Of a stretch of 22,121 nt of DNA, positions 20,401 to 22,121 are shown in pieces (position 1 is the first letter of the stretch; every line of letters starts with the position of its first letter). Position numbers and translations under genes: made by a program. The DNA is taken from the IMG/VR virus record IMGVR_UViG_3300031707_000203, positions 1 to 22,121 of that record; one strand, 5' to 3'. Below the pieces are notes generated by a model. That model was given only the letters and a program-made list of their open reading frames with translations. It was not told where the DNA came from and did no database searches. This DNA is from a virus.

Positions 20401-22121
20401 ATGGCCGGAGCGGATATTCGTTATATCGTCGAGTGCGACGCTACTGGTGCACTGAAGTCCATCAAGGAACTCGACGGCGCCATCAACCAGGCGGCCGGGA
20501 CGACGGCCAAAGCCGGGGGCTCCAGCGGGCCTTTCGGTAGTCTCTTCGCCCAATTCACAGCCGGAACATTGGTAGCCTCTGCGCTACGGAAAGGGATTGG
20601 TGCGCTCAAGGACGCGGTTGCCGATGCAATCCAGGGAGCTATCGAGGAAGAAAAGACAGAGAATAATCTGAGAGCCGCATTGGAACTCACGGGCCGGACC
20701 GTCGAAGGGAATATCCAGCATTATCTCAAATTTTCCCAAGAGCAACACAGGGCCACGCTATTCACGCATGAGCAGGTCGAGGCGAGCCAGGCGCTCCTCC
20801 TCCAGCTCACGGACCTCGATCAAAACGGGATTGACCGGGCGACGAAGGGCGCGATGGGCCTCGCCTCTACGATGGGAATAGACCTCCATTCGGCCACGAT
20901 GATGGTGACGAAGGCGATGGAGGGGAACTATGGGGCGCTTGCTCGGGTTGGGATTCGTGTCGGTGAAAATCTTACAGCAGAACAAAAGGAGACATCGCTT
21001 CTCGATCAGCTGATACAACTCTATGGTCGTTCGACAAAAGAGGTTGGGACCTTCGGCGGATCGCTGACACAGCTGGCCAAAAACTGGGACGAGGTCAAGA
21101 CCGATGCGGGGAAGGCCGTGCTCGCAACTGAAGGACTTGGCGGGGCCATTGTCGGCCTCAATAAAGCCATATCGAATTTCGTATCGGGCGGCGCGTTTAC
21201 GAAATTTCTTGGACAACTTGAGAGATTCCCGGTCATCCGAAATTTCTCGGACGGCCTGAAATTATTGGCGTTTATGTTGGAGCTGGAGTCCGCGAAGGCG
21301 GATCATGCCGCGAAGGTCAATGCGGGTCTGGGGGTCGCTGCTGGCGCGATGGGAAAAGCCTTTTCCGGGGCGGCCCCGATGCTGAAGGCTTTTGGAATTG
21401 ATTTTAAGGGGCTCGTGGATATGTTCACGGGCGCTCCCACGAAGATTAATCAAGTGGGGAATAAGGTCCGCGAATTAACGGCGGCAGAGATCAAGGCGGC
21501 TAAGGAGGCGGCGGACGCATATAAAAAGCTCGGGGACGCCGCAGCCGACATCGTAGCAAAATATAACCCGCTCCTCGGCGCGATGATGAAGCTCAAGGCG
21601 GAAGAGGACACCCTGACGAAGGCCCGGAAGGCCGGGGCCATGAGCATCGGCGATTACGACAAGGCAATGGCCGCGAACGCCAAAGCCATGAAGGACGTTG
21701 GGGTCGAGGCAGGCAAATCAGCGAAGGCGCAGGGCGAGATGGTGAAGGCCGCCCAGGACATCATCAACCGATATAACCCGATGCACGCGGCGATGGTAAA
21801 GGCCATCGACGACGAAAAGAAACTCGATGCGGCGCTCAAGGCCGGGGTCATCACCGACAAGGCTTACGCGAAGGGGCTTGAGAGCATCCACAAGGACCTC
21901 GACGCGGCAGCGGACGCGGAGAAGAAGGCCAAGACGGCGACATCAGCGTTCGCACAATCCGCCCAGGACCTCGTTAATAAGCTCAAGGTGACGAGTCCGG
22001 CATTTAAGAAGGCGACCGACGAAGAAAAGAAATTGATGGCACAGCTTATCATGGGGCTCATCACCCTCAAGCAATATAAGGCGGCCATTGTGGCACTCAA
22101 CGCGGAACTCGCTGATAAAAA
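20401..22121 (+). CDS. Tape measure protein, N-terminal 573 codons (runs off the window)
   Basis: The tape measure sets tail length. The frame is open from ATG 20401 to the window end without a stop. It begins MAGADIRYIVECDATGALKSIKELDGAINQA, a typical tape-measure N-terminus. It continues with a Gly/Ala-rich hydrophobic stretch (FAQFTAGTLVASALRKGIGAL) and the block SQALLLQLTDLDQNGIDRATKGAMGLASTMGIDL, then GGSLTQLAKNWDEVK, common to this group. The C-terminal visible part is Lys/Ala-rich helix with repeats of about 70 residues. GGAGAAGG precedes the start, 4 bases after the chaperone stop. Confident from sequence style and position after the frameshifted chaperones. Confidence 0.9.
   Translation, partial: MAGADIRYIVECDATGALKSIKELDGAINQAAGTTAKAGGSSGPFGSLFAQFTAGTLVASALRKGIGALKDAVADAIQGAIEEEKTENNLRAALELTGRTVEGNIQHYLKFSQEQHRATLFTHEQVEASQALLLQLTDLDQNGIDRATKGAMGLASTMGIDLHSATMMVTKAMEGNYGALARVGIRVGENLTAEQKETSLLDQLIQLYGRSTKEVGTFGGSLTQLAKNWDEVKTDAGKAVLATEGLGGAIVGLNKAISNFVSGGAFTKFLGQLERFPVIRNFSDGLKLLAFMLELESAKADHAAKVNAGLGVAAGAMGKAFSGAAPMLKAFGIDFKGLVDMFTGAPTKINQVGNKVRELTAAEIKAAKEAADAYKKLGDAAADIVAKYNPLLGAMMKLKAEEDTLTKARKAGAMSIGDYDKAMAANAKAMKDVGVEAGKSAKAQGEMVKAAQDIINRYNPMHAAMVKAIDDEKKLDAALKAGVITDKAYAKGLESIHKDLDAAADAEKKAKTATSAFAQSAQDLVNKLKVTSPAFKKATDEEKKLMAQLIMGLITLKQYKAAIVALNAELADK
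21562..22121 (+). repeat. About 70-residue repeats in the tape measure protein
   Basis: YNPLLGAMMKLKAEEDTL begins at 21562 and YNPMHAAMVKAIDDEKKL at 21772, exactly 210 bases (70 codons) apart. A third, more divergent unit (TSPAFKKATDEEKKL) begins near 21991. Each unit runs on with A-x-x-x-G-x-I/M-x-x-x-x-Y-x-K-A and a second helix, the pattern of helical rungs used to change tape length in steps. Confidence 0.65.

Noticed and set aside
1-22121. Search for tRNA genes, integrase, attachment sites, insertion sequences and anti-phage defence genes
   Set aside because: None could be recognised on either strand; all supported genes fit phage packaging, structure, lysis or small accessory functions.

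Overview
The window is one continuous stretch of a tailed-bacteriophage genome (or prophage). Every supported gene is on the + strand, and the order is the classic one: small accessory and lysis-type genes, terminase, portal, prohead protease, major capsid protein, head-tail connectors, tail terminator, tail tube, tail assembly chaperones and tape measure. A tape-measure gene, tail-tube genes and a frameshifted chaperone pair, with no sheath gene seen, point to a long non-contractile tail (siphovirus-like Caudoviricetes with an HK97-type head). The host is bacterial: strong AGGAGG-type ribosome sites, ATG/GTG/TTG starts and moderately GC-rich coding. I cannot name the host. No integrase, repressor, attachment site, tRNA or CRISPR array is visible, so lytic and temperate lifestyles cannot be separated.

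Region 1 (1-5117) is a run of small genes, many joined by 1-4 base stop/start overlaps. It starts with the tail end of a probable M15 peptidase (endolysin candidate). Next come an HTH plus metallophosphoesterase protein, a DUF6899-like protein, an AT-richer HNH homing endonuclease with NUMOD3-like repeats, a Cys-rich protein, a DUF4406-like protein and a DUF3310-like protein. A group of small membrane or coiled-coil proteins follows, likely holin/spanin-type lysis functions. Region 2 (5118-5418) is a gene-poor 301-base gap with several nested inverted repeats directly before the packaging genes. It is a candidate structured RNA, leader or packaging site.

Region 3 (5419-12276) is the packaging and head module: a small unknown protein, terminase small and large subunits, a very large three-part portal / FPNEH-domain / MuF-like fusion, prohead protease, major capsid protein and a probable head decoration protein. 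Region 4 (12355-17202) holds connector and tail-completion genes. Among them is a 571-residue protein carrying 14 tandem 22-residue repeats.

Region 5 (17212-22121) is the tail. Two tandem paralogous tail-tube proteins come first; the second carries an extra domain of about 109 residues. Then comes a chaperone gene with a dnaX-like -1 frameshift cassette that makes a longer G-T type fusion, and finally the start of the tape measure protein, which runs off the window.

The most notable observation is that a similar domain of about 105 residues appears inserted in two unrelated structural proteins: the head-tail connector and the second tail-tube protein. The first tail-tube paralogue lacks it and so gives an internal control for the insertion boundaries. 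Other points for follow-up are the 22-residue repeat protein, the structured gap before the terminase, a possible ATA start codon, and two mutually exclusive hairpins covering a connector-gene ribosome site.
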